DNA of 64,000 nt from Trichothermofontia sichuanensis B231 (GTDB lineage Bacteria; Cyanobacteriota; Cyanobacteriia; B231), in assembly GCF_026240635.1 (NCBI RefSeq), contig NZ_CP110848.1, positions 3,429,741 to 3,493,740 on the forward strand, in the 5' to 3' direction. Position 1 is the stretch's first letter. Each line of letters starts with the position of its first letter. The notes beneath the pieces were generated by a model. It was not told the origin of the DNA. It did no database searches and saw nothing but the letters and a program-made list of their open reading frames with translations. A program made the translations under genes and the position numbers. This document shows positions 51,228 to 59,604 of the stretch, one piece after another.

Positions 51228-54200
51228 ATGTCCCCCGCTTCCCCTGACACCATCCTGGTTTTAGCCCGGTCTACCCATTTCCCTACCTCCCTATCCGACG
51301 ATTTACGCCGAGCCGGGTGGCAGGTGATCCAAATTGAGGACCTCGCGACTGCCGAGGACTCGCAGGCACACGCGGCCAAGTTGAGGGGACTGGAGGTCAC
51401 GCGTCTGGCTGCCATTATTGGGGATCTCGATCGCCTCACCGACCAGATGGCGAGCGTGAATGTCCTCCTCGCGGGCGATGCGGGGGGGACCATGCACCAG
51501 GATGCGACCGCCGCGACACCCAGTGAACCCACGAACACTGAGGTAACCCTGGTCATTGCTGATACTGTGCCCATTATCGCCCTAGTGGCTAGTGATACAG
51601 AGTTAGTCGAAGCCACAAGCCACGCGCTAGCGTTCATGCCGCAACTGCCTAGGAGAATGCTGGCGCCTGGTGCTTGGCCGATTGTTGACTACCTCACGCT
51701 CCCCCTGACGGCCCCGACAGCACTAATGCGCTTGCAGTGTCACCTAGAACGACGAGCGCTGCGGCAACAACTGGCCCTAGCCCAACGTGCTCAACAGTAC
51801 GCAGGGACGGCTTACGCCCAGCAACAGCACTTTTTTCGCGCCTTGTTTGAGCAGGCGGTGATGGGCATGACCTTGAACACCCTCGATGGTTATTTCATCC
51901 AGGTGAATCAGCGGTTCTGTAACCTGGTGGGCTATACCGCCGCCGAACTGTTACAACTAACCTTCCGCGAGATTACTTACCCAGCCGATCGGGAGGTTGA
52001 TGCCGAGTTAACTGAGCGGCTCAAGCGCGGCGAAATTGAGAGTTTTTCGCTGGAAAAGCGCTATATCCATAAGAACGGCGAACTCATCTGGGCCAAAATC
52101 AATGTTTCGCTGGCGCGGGACCCAGCCCACCATCCCCAGTTCTATGTGGCGGTAATTGAGGATATCCGCGATCGCAAACAGGCCGAGTTGGATCGCCAAC
52201 GGCAACGCCAGCGGGAACAGTTGTTCGGGTCTATGACCCAACGCATTCGTCAATCGCTCCAGGTAGACGCGATCCTGTCAGCAACCGTAGAAGAGGTTCG
52301 GGCCTTTTTGGACACCGATCGCGTCTTAATTTATCAATTTAACCCTGACTGGAGCGGGAAAGTGGTGGCTGAGTCGGTAGCGGCGGGCTGGGTTGCGATG
52401 CTGGGAGAGACGATCCACGATGCCTGCCTCTCCTTACAACTGTGTATTCAACCCTATGTCCGGGGATCATTTCAGGCGATCGCGGATATTTATACGGCGG
52501 GACTGGCCCCATGCTATGTGGCGTTGTTGGCTCGCTATCAAGTACGGGCCAACCTGGTAATCCCGATCCTCAAAGGAGCGACCCAATTGCACCCGTCGGA
52601 CACCGACCGCTCGGAAGACGAATCCCTTTGGGGGTTATTAGTAGTCCAACACTGTGCCGCGGCCCGTTCCTGGCCAGAGTCCGAAATCAAGCTGTTGCAG
52701 CAATTGGCGACCCAGGTGGCGATCGCCCTGAATCAGGCCGAACTTTACGAGCGAGCTACGCAGGAGTTAGAGGAGCGTCGCCAGATCGAAGCCTCCCTGC
52801 GGTTGAGTGAAATGCGGTTACGGGCCATTTTTGAACAGGCGGCTGTTGGGATCGACTATTGCGACCTCCAGGGGAACTTTGTCACCGTTAACCAAAAGTT
52901 GTGTGATCTGGTGGGTTATACGTCCTCCGAATTACTCACGATGTCCTTCCGCGACATCACCTATACCGAAGACTTAGCACTGGATCTAGACCACAAAGGC
53001 CGACTAATTGCTGGCGAGATACCAGCCTATTCCCTCGAAAAGCGCTACGTTCGCAAGGACGGTACCTTGACTTGGGTGCACATTACCGTGTCCCTCGTGC
53101 AAGATCCCGTAACCCATCAGCCCTTTCTGGTTGCCATTAGTGAAGATATCAACGATCGCAAGCAAGCAGAAATGGCCTTACGCCAGAGCGAAGAGCGCTG
53201 GCAACTCATTCTTCAGGCCAATAATGATGGGATATGGGACTGGAACGCGACCACCAACCAAACCTTTTATTCACCCCAGTGGCGGGAAATGCTCGGCTAT
53301 GCCGACGGGGCTGTTATCCAGTCCAATGATGAATGGATCCACCGCATCCATCCTGAGGATCAGGGACGGGTCTTAGCGCTACGGGATGCCTATCTTCGCC
53401 GCGAAATCCCGCGCTACAGCGTCGAGTATCGGCTGCGGCATCAGAATGGGTCTTACCTGTGGGTCAATACCCGTGCGCAAGCCCTCTGGGATGAGGCAGG
53501 CCGCCCTATACGTATGGTGGGGGCTAGCCGGGATGTCACCGCCCGCCGGCAAATGGAAGAAGCCCTGCGACAACAACTGAATCGCGCGGTGCTGCACCGG
53601 GAACTGACGGCAGCCATTCGCTCCCAAATTGATATTCAGCAAATTTTTACCACCACGGCCAACCAGATTGGCCAAACTTTTGGGGTAAGCCGCTGCCACG
53701 TGGTGGTCTACCACGAAGGCCCCCCAACCTGTTTGCGCATTGTTGCGGAGTATCTCGCCCCCGGCCAAAGTCCCTTTCCCCATGCCAGCATTCCCCTGCT
53801 TGATAATCCCCATGCCCAAAAAATTATGGCCCAGGATCAGGCCGTGGCGACGACGGATGTCTATGCTGAACCGCTCCTAGCCAACGTTACCGCGTTTTGC
53901 CGGGTGGCTCAACTCAAGTCCTTGCTGGCCATCCGCACGTCCTACCAGGGGGAAGCCAATGGTGGCATTAGCCTGAACCAGTGCGATCGCTATCGCCAGT
54001 GGCAAGCGGACGAAATTGAACTGCTCGAAGAAGTCGCCGCCCAAGTGGGGATTGCCCTCGCCCAGGCAAAACTGTTGCAACAGGAACAGCAGCGCCGTCA
54101 AGAGTTGGATCAACGCAATACCCAACTCAAACACGCGATTCGTGAACGCAGCCGATTTGAAACCTTGCTGGCAGGCCAGAGCCGCATTTTGAAAATGATA

Positions 54201-56162
54201 GCCAGTGGCACCCCCCTGGCAACGGTATTAACGGACCTAGCCCAGTTTGTGGAAGCTCAGATCGAGTCCTGTGTGTGTAGCATCATGCTGGTGAATGAAG
54301 CCGGTACCCATCTCTACACCGCGGCTGCACCCAGTATGCCCCCAGCCTATGTATCGGCCCTCGGATCGGTACCGATCGGTCCAGATAACGGCTCCTGTGG
54401 GGCGGCAGCCTACTACAAGGAAATGGTGATTGCAACGGATATTGCCACCGATCTCCACTGGGAACAGAACTGGGAAATCGCCGTCAGTCATGGACTGCGG
54501 GGCTGCTGGTCTGTCCCCGTACTCTCCACCGGGGAGGAGGTATTGGGGACTGTAGGGGTCTATTTCCGGTCTGAGTCATCGCAGGGGGCAGAGGCAACGC
54601 GCCCCCCCCAAATCCGGGAGCAGCAATTCTTGACCCGTGTCACTGACCTAGTCCGGATCGCGATCGAACGTCAACGGGCAGAAGTTGCCCTAGCCCGCAG
54701 TGAACAGCAATATCGCCACCTGGTCGAAACCTCCCAGGACCTAATTTGGTCAATGGATCGACAACTGCGGATTACCTTTATCAACCAGGCAGCTCGCCAC
54801 ATCTTTGGCTGTGACCCTGAGAACCTGATCGGACGCTCCGTCGCCGAGGTCATGACCCCCCAGGATTTCGAGCAGGTACAACCCTTGTTTGAGCGCATCC
54901 TCGGTGGCGCTTCTGCTCGCCAGCACGAAATGACAGTCCTTTCGGCAGCGGGCAATGCCTGTTGCATCCTTTGCAATACAGTTCCCCTCCACGATGACCA
55001 GGGTACGATCGTGGGTATCACCAGTACCGCCAGTGACATCACGGCACGCAAGCAGGCCGAGGCGGCCCTGCTCCAGTTGGCGGCGATCGTGGAATCGTCT
55101 GGCGATGCAATTATCGGGCTTGACTTAAATCAGCGCATCACCAGTTGGAATCTAGGGGCAGCCATTATCTATGGCTACCAAGCGGAAGAGGCGATCGGAC
55201 AACCAATTACAACCCTGTTGTTGCCGCCAGAAGATCCCACCCCGGACTGGGAGGCCCTCACGGCCCAAACCTACACCTATCATCAGGCCCAACACTGCCG
55301 CAAGGATGGTAAACGCATCGATGTGTTTGTCACCCTATCGCCCATTAAGGCGGCAACGGGAGGCATCACGGGTTACTCCTTAATCGCCAAGGATATTAGC
55401 GATCGCGCCGCGATTGCACGCATGAAGGATGAGTTTATCTCGATCGTCAGCCACGAACTGCGCACACCGCTGACCTCGATCCGGGCGTCTTTGGGGCTGC
55501 TGCTGACCAACAAATTGGGGACGCTGGAAGACAAAGGTCGTCGCATGTTGGAGATTGCGGTTAACAACAGCGATCGGCTGATTCGGCTGGTCAGCGACAT
55601 TCTGGATCTGGAACGGCTGGAGTCGCGGCGGGTGAGCCTAAACCTCACAATGCAGGACTTTGGTGAGTTAATGTTGCAAGCGGTGGAAGTGGTGCAATCA
55701 ATGGCGGACAAGGCAAGCATTGAACTCCTGGTTGTTCCCCTCTCAGTCCAGGTGAAGGTGGATAGTGATCACATCCTTCAGGTTTTGACAAACCTGTTGA
55801 GTAACGCGATCAAATTTTCCGATGCCCACAGTCTTGTCTCCCTCACCGCCCAAGTCCAATTTCCCGCCTCCGTCTTGCCCTCAGGCGCATCGGAATGGTC
55901 AGCACCACTCCCCCCTAGCCCCCCAACCCCTTATCTGCGTGTCCAAGTGCAGGATCAGGGGCGGGGCATTCCCCCCGATATGTTGGAGACGATTTTCGAT
56001 CGTTTTCAACAGGTGGACGCCTCAGACTCACGCCAGAAGGGGGGGTCAGGACTAGGACTGGCGATTTGTCGCAGCATCGTACAGCAACATGGGGGCAGGA
56101 TTTGGGCAGAAAATAATCCCGATCGGGGATGTACCTTCTCATTTACCTTGCCACTAGCCTAG
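51228..56162 (+). CDS. Multi-PAS/GAF sensor histidine kinase with a cyanobacteriochrome-like GAF
   Basis: 1644-aa kinase (ATG 51228). Order: degenerate receiver-like N-terminus (1-175), PAS (about 201-315), GAF1 (about 325-515), PAS (525-650), PAS (655-780), GAF (790-955), GAF (972-1145), PAS (1157-1280), PAS (1281-1400), HisKA with phospho-His1409 (SIVSHELRTPLTSIRAS), and HATPase_c (NLLSNAIKFSD; DQGRGIPPDMLETIFDRF; GSGLGLAICRSIVQQHGG). GAF1 (DRVLIYQFNPDWSGKVVAES, ADIYTAGLAPCYVALLARYQ) is of the phytochrome/cyanobacteriochrome type, with Cys429 at the bilin-attachment position and Cys400 in DACL, where dual-cysteine proteins have DXCF. No transmembrane helix is visible, so it is cytoplasmic. 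It lacks its own C-terminal receiver. Confidence 0.9.
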   Translation: MSPASPDTILVLARSTHFPTSLSDDLRRAGWQVIQIEDLATAEDSQAHAAKLRGLEVTRLAAIIGDLDRLTDQMASVNVLLAGDAGGTMHQDATAATPSEPTNTEVTLVIADTVPIIALVASDTELVEATSHALAFMPQLPRRMLAPGAWPIVDYLTLPLTAPTALMRLQCHLERRALRQQLALAQRAQQYAGTAYAQQQHFFRALFEQAVMGMTLNTLDGYFIQVNQRFCNLVGYTAAELLQLTFREITYPADREVDAELTERLKRGEIESFSLEKRYIHKNGELIWAKINVSLARDPAHHPQFYVAVIEDIRDRKQAELDRQRQRQREQLFGSMTQRIRQSLQVDAILSATVEEVRAFLDTDRVLIYQFNPDWSGKVVAESVAAGWVAMLGETIHDACLSLQLCIQPYVRGSFQAIADIYTAGLAPCYVALLARYQVRANLVIPILKGATQLHPSDTDRSEDESLWGLLVVQHCAAARSWPESEIKLLQQLATQVAIALNQAELYERATQELEERRQIEASLRLSEMRLRAIFEQAAVGIDYCDLQGNFVTVNQKLCDLVGYTSSELLTMSFRDITYTEDLALDLDHKGRLIAGEIPAYSLEKRYVRKDGTLTWVHITVSLVQDPVTHQPFLVAISEDINDRKQAEMALRQSEERWQLILQANNDGIWDWNATTNQTFYSPQWREMLGYADGAVIQSNDEWIHRIHPEDQGRVLALRDAYLRREIPRYSVEYRLRHQNGSYLWVNTRAQALWDEAGRPIRMVGASRDVTARRQMEEALRQQLNRAVLHRELTAAIRSQIDIQQIFTTTANQIGQTFGVSRCHVVVYHEGPPTCLRIVAEYLAPGQSPFPHASIPLLDNPHAQKIMAQDQAVATTDVYAEPLLANVTAFCRVAQLKSLLAIRTSYQGEANGGISLNQCDRYRQWQADEIELLEEVAAQVGIALAQAKLLQQEQQRRQELDQRNTQLKHAIRERSRFETLLAGQSRILKMIASGTPLATVLTDLAQFVEAQIESCVCSIMLVNEAGTHLYTAAAPSMPPAYVSALGSVPIGPDNGSCGAAAYYKEMVIATDIATDLHWEQNWEIAVSHGLRGCWSVPVLSTGEEVLGTVGVYFRSESSQGAEATRPPQIREQQFLTRVTDLVRIAIERQRAEVALARSEQQYRHLVETSQDLIWSMDRQLRITFINQAARHIFGCDPENLIGRSVAEVMTPQDFEQVQPLFERILGGASARQHEMTVLSAAGNACCILCNTVPLHDDQGTIVGITSTASDITARKQAEAALLQLAAIVESSGDAIIGLDLNQRITSWNLGAAIIYGYQAEEAIGQPITTLLLPPEDPTPDWEALTAQTYTYHQAQHCRKDGKRIDVFVTLSPIKAATGGITGYSLIAKDISDRAAIARMKDEFISIVSHELRTPLTSIRASLGLLLTNKLGTLEDKGRRMLEIAVNNSDRLIRLVSDILDLERLESRRVSLNLTMQDFGELMLQAVEVVQSMADKASIELLVVPLSVQVKVDSDHILQVLTNLLSNAIKFSDAHSLVSLTAQVQFPASVLPSGASEWSAPLPPSPPTPYLRVQVQDQGRGIPPDMLETIFDRFQQVDASDSRQKGGSGLGLAICRSIVQQHGGRIWAENNPDRGCTFSFTLPLA

Positions 56163-56443
56163 GAATACTCGCGACTGAATTTTCCCGTTTTTTGCATTTT
56201 GTCCTTACCGTTTGTAATCTATAGCCTGCTGCAGATACAGCTCCGCCCTCAAGCATAAAGTACAGTTTTACATTCGTTAAGATGGGGGCATTGCACTGCT
56301 GCAACCCTCACCTTTGTATCTTGAGGATAGAGAGGCAGAGAAACTTGCCAATCTGGCTCCCTTTCGCTCCGTTGGGGAGAAGGGGGGGTGGGGGATGAGG
56401 ACTGCCACCTGGGATACTGCCGGTAGGATCAAGGGTCAAACCT

Positions 56444-56544
56444 TATACTTATTTCAGATTAGAAGGAGATGTCTAAGCCTCTCCCGCTATGGGAGAGGGG
56501 TTGGGTGTGAGGGGGCTGTTTCAGCCTAAATTGCAATGACTATA
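56444..56544 (+). repeat. Repeat family A, variant left end (copy 8), nested in B
   Basis: Left end TATACTTATTTCAGATTAG and GAGATGTCTAAGCC as at 30459; centre CCTCTCCCGCTATGGGAGAGG in outline; right end TAAATTGCAATGACTATA. It interrupts B between CAAACCT and AACAGTGTACTG, with TA at both junctions. Confidence 0.87.
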
Positions 56545-56561
56545 ACAGTGTACTGAGTAAA

Positions 56562-56661
56562 GGGCACCTCAAAAAATTCAACTTTTCGCAACCGTGTTCA
56601 TGCAATGATAAAGGGTTGGGGTAGGCGGCGGAGCTGTCCACCCCCATTAATCGAGGTGCCC
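56562..56661 (+). repeat. Repeat family E, copy 2 (100 bp), with a 4-bp target duplication
   Basis: The termini are perfect inverted repeats, GGGCACCTC and GAGGTGCCC. TAAA flanks both sides (56558-56561 and 56662-56665), and the uninterrupted B sequence has a single TAAA at that place. The body (TTTTCGCAACCGTGTTCATG, AAAGGGTTGGGGTAGGCGGC) matches the copy at 30563-30662. Confidence 0.92.
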
Positions 56662-56686
56662 TAAATTAGGTAAAGGTAAATTAGGT

Positions 56687-56798
56687 GGCTCTCCTGAGTT
56701 TATGGTGGGGGCGCTACGCGCCCCCACCATAAACTCAACGTTTCCGATCGTTTATTTGTAGTTGCTGATACTGTTTACCCCAAAATCCCAGAAGAGCC
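56687..56798 (+). repeat. Repeat family C, complete copy, with an 8-bp target duplication
   Basis: It runs from GGCTCTCCTGAGTTTATGG to AATCCCAGAAGAGCC, 112 bp. A perfect 19-bp inverted repeat around a TAC loop (GAGTTTATGGTGGGGGCGC and its complement) fills the left half. AATTAGGT flanks both sides exactly (56679-56686 and 56799-56806). Confidence 0.92.
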
Positions 56799-56883
56799 AA
56801 TTAGGTAAAGGCTGTATTGTAGATAGTGCTACTCAAATCCTTTGCAATTGACGACTTGCTTAATACTGACAGGTATAGGATCA

Positions 56884-57300
56884 ATGTCTCCGCAACAGTC
56901 TCCGCAACAGTCTAATAAGCACATACTGATTATTGATGATGAAGATGATATTCGGGAAGTCGCCCAAGTTAGCCTGGAACTGATGGCCGGTTGGCAGATT
57001 TCGACGGCGGCCTCCAGCGCGGAGGGGATTACCCAGGCCAAAGCCCAGCAACCCGATGCCATTTTGCTAGATGTGATGCTACCCGATATAGATGGCCCAA
57101 CAACCTTTCGGATGCTCCAGAACGATCCGGAAACTCGCCATATCCCGGTGATTCTGCTCACGGCCAAGGTGCAGGCAACGGATCAGCGCCAATTTGCCGA
57201 CCTGGGGGTTGCCGCTGTGATTGCGAAACCCTTTGATCCGGTACTCCTGGCTGATCAGGTTGCCCGGTACTTGGGCTGGGAACCGCCTACCCATGCCTAG
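56884..57300 (+). CDS. Stand-alone response regulator receiver
   Basis: 138-aa single-receiver (CheY/PatA-like) protein starting at the ATG 56884. The tail MSPQQSPQQSNK arises from an exact 12-bp tandem duplication. The receiver has the acidic pair in IIDDEDDIREVA, phospho-acceptor Asp in AILLDVMLPDIDG, Thr in VILLTAKVQA and Lys in AVIAKPFDP. It has no output domain, so it probably acts by binding a partner or as an intermediate in a relay. It lies about 720 bp after the kinase gene, separated by the nested repeats, and may belong to the same pathway. Confidence 0.88.
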   Translation: MSPQQSPQQSNKHILIIDDEDDIREVAQVSLELMAGWQISTAASSAEGITQAKAQQPDAILLDVMLPDIDGPTTFRMLQNDPETRHIPVILLTAKVQATDQRQFADLGVAAVIAKPFDPVLLADQVARYLGWEPPTHA

Positions 57301-57400
57301 AACAATGTGTAGAGGGAGCGCAGGGGATGGGGACGTCGAGGGGGATCACTTGCCGTATCATAGGGTTTGACGTTAATTCAATCATGCTGAACAGAGCGTT

Positions 57401-57490
57401 ATGGATATCCTGACCCTCGGCTGGGTTTCTTTGTTAACTGTTTTTACGTTTTCGATCGCACTCGTCGTCTGGGGGCGCAACGGCTTCTAG
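57401..57490 (+). CDS. petN: Cytochrome b6f complex subunit 8 (PetN)
   Basis: A 29-aa single-helix membrane peptide: it starts [18 protein letters not shown] and ends VVWGRNGF, the standard PetN pattern in which a hydrophobic helix is followed by WGRNG(F/L). It is an essential small subunit of the thylakoid cytochrome b6f complex, which carries electrons from plastoquinol to plastocyanin. The reading frame is short, so recognition rests on near-complete identity with the family. Another 45-aa membrane peptide and hemF follow on the same strand. Confidence 0.93.
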   Translation: MDILTLGWVSLLTVFTFSIALVVWGRNGF

Positions 57491-57505
57491 ACTGCAATAG
57501 TGGCT

Positions 57506-57643
57506 ATGGAATTATCCGTCCAAACCGTTTTAGCCCTGACTGCCCTGGGTTTGCTGGTGGCGGTTACGGGTGGAATTGTATACCTGACGTTTGCCGAATG
57601 GCGCGATCGCCGACGCCAACAGCGGGAGCAACGCAAGCGCTAG
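57506..57643 (+). CDS. Small single-helix membrane protein (45 aa)
   Basis: It starts at the ATG 57506 (a GTG six bases upstream is possible) 15 bp after petN. The first 30 residues form one hydrophobic helix (VLALTALGLLVAVTGGIVYL), followed by an acidic-aromatic turn (FAEWRD) and a strongly basic tail (RRRQQREQRKR). The topology is that of a small thylakoid or plasma-membrane subunit with a positive cytoplasmic tail. I do not recognise a family name. The tight spacing suggests co-transcription with petN. Confidence 0.65.
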   Translation: MELSVQTVLALTALGLLVAVTGGIVYLTFAEWRDRRRQQREQRKR

Positions 57644-57697
57644 TCGGTTGTTAGATCGTCGCTAGATCCCGTTAGATCCTTGTTGTGAATTAACCCT

Positions 57698-58753
57698 ATG
57701 ACCTCCTCCTCCGAAACCCTTACGGCCCCCAAGACCTCTACCCCTGTTACTAGCGACGTTCCCCCTGCCGATTCTCGGCAACGGGTAGGTGACTTTATGC
57801 GCCAGTTACAGGACTGCATTTGTCAGGGGTTAACTGAATTGGATGGTGAAGCCCCGTTCCGGGAGGATAGCTGGGAGCGGACAGAGGGAGGCGGTGGTCG
57901 CTCCCGGGTGATGCAGGCGGGGCGGATTTTTGAACAGGCCGGGGTCAATTTCTCGGAAGTGTGGGGCGAACACCTGCCACCGTCCATTTTAGTGCAGCGT
58001 CCGGAAGCGGCTGGGCATGGCTTTTATGCCACGGGGACTTCAATGGTGCTGCATCCCCGGAGTCCCTATATTCCCACAGTCCATTTGAACTATCGCTATT
58101 TTGAGGCGGGTCCCATCTGGTGGTTTGGCGGTGGGGCTGATTTGACGCCCTACTATCCCTTCCGCGAAGATGTGGTCCATTTTCACCAGACCCTGAAGGC
58201 TGCCTGTGATGCCCATAACCCCCATTATTACTCGGTGTTCAAACCCTGGTGTGATGAGTATTTCTACCTGAAGCATCGGGGAGAAACCCGTGGGGTTGGG
58301 GGTATTTTCTTTGATTACCAGGATGGGGTTGGGGAACTATACCACGGTCCCGATCCGAATGGTGTGGCGGCGCAACGGAGTCGGGAAGTGGGGGCGATCG
58401 CGCCTCGGAGTTGGGAAGATCTCTTTGCCTTTATCCAAAGCTGTGGTAGCGCTTTTCTGCCTGCCTATGTGCCGATCGCACAACGGCGGCAAGAGTTGGA
58501 ATATGGCGAGCGTGAACGGCAGTTCCAACTCTATCGCCGGGGTCGCTATGTGGAGTTCAACCTGGTCTACGATCGGGGCACGTTATTTGGCCTGCAAACC
58601 CAGGGTCGTACCGAGTCGATCCTGATGTCCCTGCCGCCATTGGTGCGCTGGGAATACTGCTATCAACCGGAAGCGGGCACTCCGGAAGCCGAACTCTATG
58701 AAACCTTCCTTAAACCCCAGGATTGGTTGGGTGAAGCCACCCAAGCCGCGTAA
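57698..58753 (+). CDS. hemF: Oxygen-dependent coproporphyrinogen III oxidase HemF
   Basis: Oxidative decarboxylation of coproporphyrinogen III to protoporphyrinogen IX in haem and chlorophyll synthesis. The 351-aa protein carries the family blocks [91 protein letters not shown], and [21 protein letters not shown] Ser/Thr/Pro-rich 30-residue leader precedes the fold. Length is normal. It is the third gene after petN on the same strand; both supply the photosynthetic electron chain. The 400-bp gap behind it (58754-59232) has no gene but a 14-bp near-tandem repeat at 59116-59143. Confidence 0.96.
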   Translation: MTSSSETLTAPKTSTPVTSDVPPADSRQRVGDFMRQLQDCICQGLTELDGEAPFREDSWERTEGGGGRSRVMQAGRIFEQAGVNFSEVWGEHLPPSILVQRPEAAGHGFYATGTSMVLHPRSPYIPTVHLNYRYFEAGPIWWFGGGADLTPYYPFREDVVHFHQTLKAACDAHNPHYYSVFKPWCDEYFYLKHRGETRGVGGIFFDYQDGVGELYHGPDPNGVAAQRSREVGAIAPRSWEDLFAFIQSCGSAFLPAYVPIAQRRQELEYGERERQFQLYRRGRYVEFNLVYDRGTLFGLQTQGRTESILMSLPPLVRWEYCYQPEAGTPEAELYETFLKPQDWLGEATQAA

Positions 58754-59232
58754 CGCTGACTAATTGAATTGAATTGAACGTGGGATAGCCGTCGCGTCGA
58801 TCGGGATGGCGGGCCGGATGCCTAGCTAGTGGCTACGAGGGGACTAATGGCTGTGGCGAGCCAAATTACTGGCTTTCCCATTTCCCTATCGCCAGCGTCT
58901 ACCCCGGCGGAGTAGGCTAGATTATATGAGGCATCTCTGATATTGAGGTATCTCTGGCTCAGGATCGACCTCAGGATTGGCGGGTCTGGGTCAGCGCATC
59001 CCTATCCCAGGAAGAAGGTGGCCTGCATCACCAAGGATGGTGAATCTTTGGTGAAGTTGGGTAAACTTTAGGGATTACTCAGGGTAATGCCAGCAATCAG
59101 GGGGAGGGGGCATCCTTAACCGGAAGGTCTTAACCAGAAGGTCTGAATGAGCGTATGGGGGCACTGCCTGTCTCCCTGTGGGCAAACCGACTCAGATTTT
59201 TGAGCAACGTGACAAGAGGGTGGGCGATTTTC

Positions 59233-59595
59233 ATGGATCAAACAACGCACACAACCCAAGATGGCACTAAAGTAATTGTTCTCACCCCCAGTGGGCGGCT
59301 CGATATCACCACCGCTTGGCAGTTTCGCTTGAAATTACAAGAAGTTGTCAAGGAAAGTCCCCATATAGTTGTCAACCTAGGGACGGTCGACTTTATTGAT
59401 AGTTCAGGCTTGACCTCTTTAGTGGCCGGGATGCGGGATGCGGATAAGGCCAACGGTAGTTTTCGCATCTGTAATGTGCATCCCGAGGCGCGGCTGGTGT
59501 TTGAAGTGACGATGATGGATTCAGTGTTTGAGATTTTTGAGACTGAGGCGGAGGCGATCGAAGGGGTGCCACGGGGCATTGCCCGTCAGCGGTAA
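59233..59595 (+). CDS. STAS-domain anti-sigma factor antagonist
   Basis: The ATG at 59233 (MDQTTHTTQDGTKVIVLTPS) is preferred over an earlier frame. The 120-aa protein is a single STAS domain: strand VIVLTPSGRLDITTAWQFRL, then HIVVNLGTVDFIDSSGLTSL with the Asp-Ser-Ser-Gly switch where SpoIIAA/RsbV-type proteins are phosphorylated, then VAGMRDADKANGSFRICNV. It would release a partner when dephosphorylated. No anti-sigma kinase or PP2C phosphatase gene is next to it. It ends 9 bp before mutS2, which suggests a shared transcript. Confidence 0.87.
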   Translation: MDQTTHTTQDGTKVIVLTPSGRLDITTAWQFRLKLQEVVKESPHIVVNLGTVDFIDSSGLTSLVAGMRDADKANGSFRICNVHPEARLVFEVTMMDSVFEIFETEAEAIEGVPRGIARQR

Positions 59596-59604
59596 TCTAA
59601 CGGA

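Larger units (their letters stand above)
56234..56816 (-). repeat. Repeat family B, copy 4, holding three other elements
   Basis: The outer ends are GATACAGCTCCGCCCTCAAG (right end of B, inverted) and TTAGGTAAAGGCTGTATTG (left end of B, inverted). B sequence in between (CATAAAGTACAGTTTTACA, GGGGGATGAGGACTGC, CAAACCTTA, ACAGTGTACTGAGTAAA) is interrupted by A (56444-56544), E (56562-56661) and C (56687-56798). Removing the three restores a normal B end, except for one extra tandem copy of TAAATTAGGTAAAGG. No gene is present in 56163-56883. Confidence 0.88.

Noticed and set aside
51228-51750. Functional receiver domain at the N-terminus of the large kinase
   Set aside because: Strand-helix texture is receiver-like, but the acidic pair, phospho-Asp and Lys cannot be identified, so it is at best degenerate.
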